A DNA stretch of 5,033 nucleotides, taken from positions 1-5,033 of the forward strand of contig CAYNVO010000019.1 in NCBI GenBank assembly GCA_964400675.1, written 5' to 3'. Numbering within the stretch: the first letter of the stretch is position 1; every line of letters starts with the position of its first letter. The notes beneath the pieces are model-generated. The model was given only the letters and a program-made list of their open reading frames with translations. It had not been told where the DNA came from and ran no database searches. The DNA comes from 9FT-COMBO-48-23 sp964400675 (GTDB lineage Bacteria > Chloroflexota > Dehalococcoidia > GIF9 > UBA5629). The position numbers were made by a program, and so were the translations under genes. Shown piece after piece: positions 4,023 through 5,033 of this stretch.

Positions 4023-4956
4023 TGATTTCCTCCTCGTTTAGAATGTGCCAGTAGACGTCTGCGGTTGTTGAAGTGTCCGCATGCCCTAAAATGGCAGATA
4101 TAGCTTTAATGGAAGCCCCTTTTGACAGCGCATAGGTGGCGAAGTAGTGCCTGAGCTGGTGGGGGGTAACCTTAACCCCCAGGCGGTGGGATAGCCTGTC
4201 GAAATACTGGTCTATGCCTCTGATGCTGTAGTGTGACCCTGTGGCTATACCCGGAAACAGCCACTCGCCGTCATAGCCTGTTTCTGCCAGGGCTTTGAGC
4301 TGCTTCTCGACGGCGGCTGTCGTGTGGGCTGACAGGGGCACTATTCTCTCCTTCGACCCCTTACCGAATACCTTTATGCTGGCGTGCTCCAGGTCGATAT
4401 CTGATATCCGGATGGTTGCCAGCTCGGAAAGCCTGATGCCGCAATCGGCAAAGATTAGTAGCATGGTCTGATGGCGGTGGCTCTTTGGGATCTGCATCAG
4501 GGCGGTAAAGACCTGCTCCGTCGGGGCTTTCCTGATAAGCCTCGGCAGTCTGGGGCGCGCTATTTTGGCTGCCGGCGTAGCTGAGATCATGTCTCTGTCT
4601 GCCAGATAGCCAAAGAACGACTTAACCGCGCTGACCTGGCGGTTGATAGTCCCTAGAGAGAGACCTTTGACCTGGAGGCTGGCCAGGTACGCCTCTATGT
4701 GCGCTCTTTTAGGTTTCGGCGCACGCCCAAGAAGCGCCTCGATGGTGGCTCTATAACTCGGGATAGTTCTCCCTGAAAAGCCTCGAGCTAAAAGGCTGGT
4801 TATCCAGGGGTTGATGTATCTGTGGAAGTCCAGGTTGGAATCGTATTCCTCCGGTATGGTTTGCTGTTCAAGCTGTGCTAGTTTCCAGGTAAGCTCTCGG
4901 ACAAGGCGTTGATTCGACGGTGACAGTCTGGACAGGATAGATAGAAGCTGCGACAT
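3988..4956 (-). CDS. Tyrosine recombinase / integrase (Xer-like)
   Basis: Catalyses site-specific DNA strand exchange, most likely phage integration and excision. The 322-aa protein has a helical N-terminus (1-35), a SAM-like core-binding domain (about 43-125) and a catalytic domain (about 145-310). All six active-site positions are present: R175 (CGIRLSEL), K199 (FGKGSKERIVPL), H266 and R269 (PHQLRHYFAT), H292 (ILGHADTSTT) and the nucleophile Y302 (ADVYWHI). Size and motifs are close to XerC/XerD-type enzymes, with no separate arm-binding domain evident. I prefer the ATG at 4954-4956, preceded by AAGGGGGGGA (4961-4970). The frame stays open upstream to an ATG at 5026-5028, but those 24 residues look unlike coding sequence for this family. 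Its end overlaps the next gene by 35 nt. Host chromosome-dimer Xer is a less likely alternative, given the phage neighbours. Confidence 0.93.
   Translation of the reverse strand: MSQLLSILSRLSPSNQRLVRELTWKLAQLEQQTIPEEYDSNLDFHRYINPWITSLLARGFSGRTIPSYRATIEALLGRAPKPKRAHIEAYLASLQVKGLSLGTINRQVSAVKSFFGYLADRDMISATPAAKIARPRLPRLIRKAPTEQVFTALMQIPKSHRHQTMLLIFADCGIRLSELATIRISDIDLEHASIKVFGKGSKERIVPLSAHTTAAVEKQLKALAETGYDGEWLFPGIATGSHYSIRGIDQYFDRLSHRLGVKVTPHQLRHYFATYALSKGASIKAISAILGHADTSTTADVYWHILNEEEIIAQHNKYSPIQ
4029..4035 (-). promoter_or_regulatory. Ribosome binding site inside the integrase gene
   Basis: GAGGAGG on the minus strand, 6 nt before the TTG at 4020-4022. It encodes part of the integrase C-terminus (Glu-Glu) while serving as the SD of the next gene, which supports the TTG start. 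Confidence 0.8.
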
Positions 4957-5033
4957 GGCGTCCCCCCCTTCTGATGATTCCGCCATTGTAGGGGGCGACT
5001 GCGGCATGCGCCATGTTTGGGAGGACATGGCAC
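4957..5033. other. Edge segment upstream of the integrase
   Basis: Apart from the SD, these 77 bases hold no feature I can support. They may be the end of an upstream gene, an integrase N-terminal extension from the ATG at 5026-5028, or a short leader; the window ends too soon to say. Confidence 0.4.
4961..4970 (-). promoter_or_regulatory. Probable ribosome binding site of the integrase
   Basis: AAGGGGGGGA on the minus strand, 4 nt before the ATG at 4954-4956. It is G-rich rather than a perfect GGAGG but is the best SD near any candidate start, which is why the shorter integrase is preferred. Confidence 0.55.

Noticed and set aside
3589..4041. Plus-strand 150-codon ORF with hydrophobic and Gly/Val-rich stretches
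   Set aside because: It is the antisense of the well-supported 138-aa gene; the Gly/Val-rich part is just the GGT tract, and there is no family resemblance.
4957..5028. 24-residue N-terminal extension of the integrase
   Set aside because: The extension is Ser/Pro/Met-rich and unlike the family, and the SD-like sequence favours the ATG at 4954-4956. It cannot be excluded without upstream sequence.

Overview
The window looks like part of a tailed double-stranded DNA phage or prophage (Caudoviricetes type) of a bacterium. Every supported gene lies on the minus strand, so the window is transcribed from high coordinates to low. The genes are packed tightly: most junctions are 4-nt or 1-nt stop/start overlaps, or stop codons buried in the next Shine-Dalgarno (SD) sequence. 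Strong purine-rich SD sequences of the GGAGG type, moderately high GC by eye, and TTG starts backed by strong SDs all point to a bacterial host. Nothing fixes the host phylum. My impression of the protein style is Chloroflexota or Firmicutes-like environmental phages, but that is a guess.

In transcription order: a complete tyrosine recombinase (3988-4956); a Pro/Thr-rich 138-aa protein started by TTG inside the integrase gene (3606-4022); a 79-aa protein of unknown function (3351-3590); a 106-aa winged-helix protein (3031-3351); a 99-aa Cys/His zinc-finger-like protein (2724-3023); a 109-aa zinc-ribbon protein with four 15-residue basic repeats (2500-2829); and a minimal family X DNA polymerase-like nucleotidyltransferase (1930-2496). 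A short non-coding segment follows, holding three copies of a 12-13 bp direct repeat and a likely sigma70-type promoter (about 1893-1950). The packaging module comes next: a small ORF (1710-1892), a putative small terminase subunit (1445-1783), the large terminase subunit (84-1448) and the first 30 codons of a probable portal protein (1-91, running off the window edge).

The first half therefore looks like an integration and DNA-metabolism or regulation cassette, and the second half starts the head-packaging operon, separated by one promoter/operator region. The points most worth checking are the compact palm-plus-thumb Pol X without lyase or HhH domains, the direct repeats that overlap both the pol X stop codon and the packaging promoter, the 45-bp coding repeats with a 90-bp higher-order pattern, and the GGT/ACC tract that forms a long inverted repeat exactly at the integrase stop codon. 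No gene is supported on the plus strand, and there is no gene-free stretch over 300 bases. No tRNA, CRISPR array, IS element or recognisable attachment site was seen.
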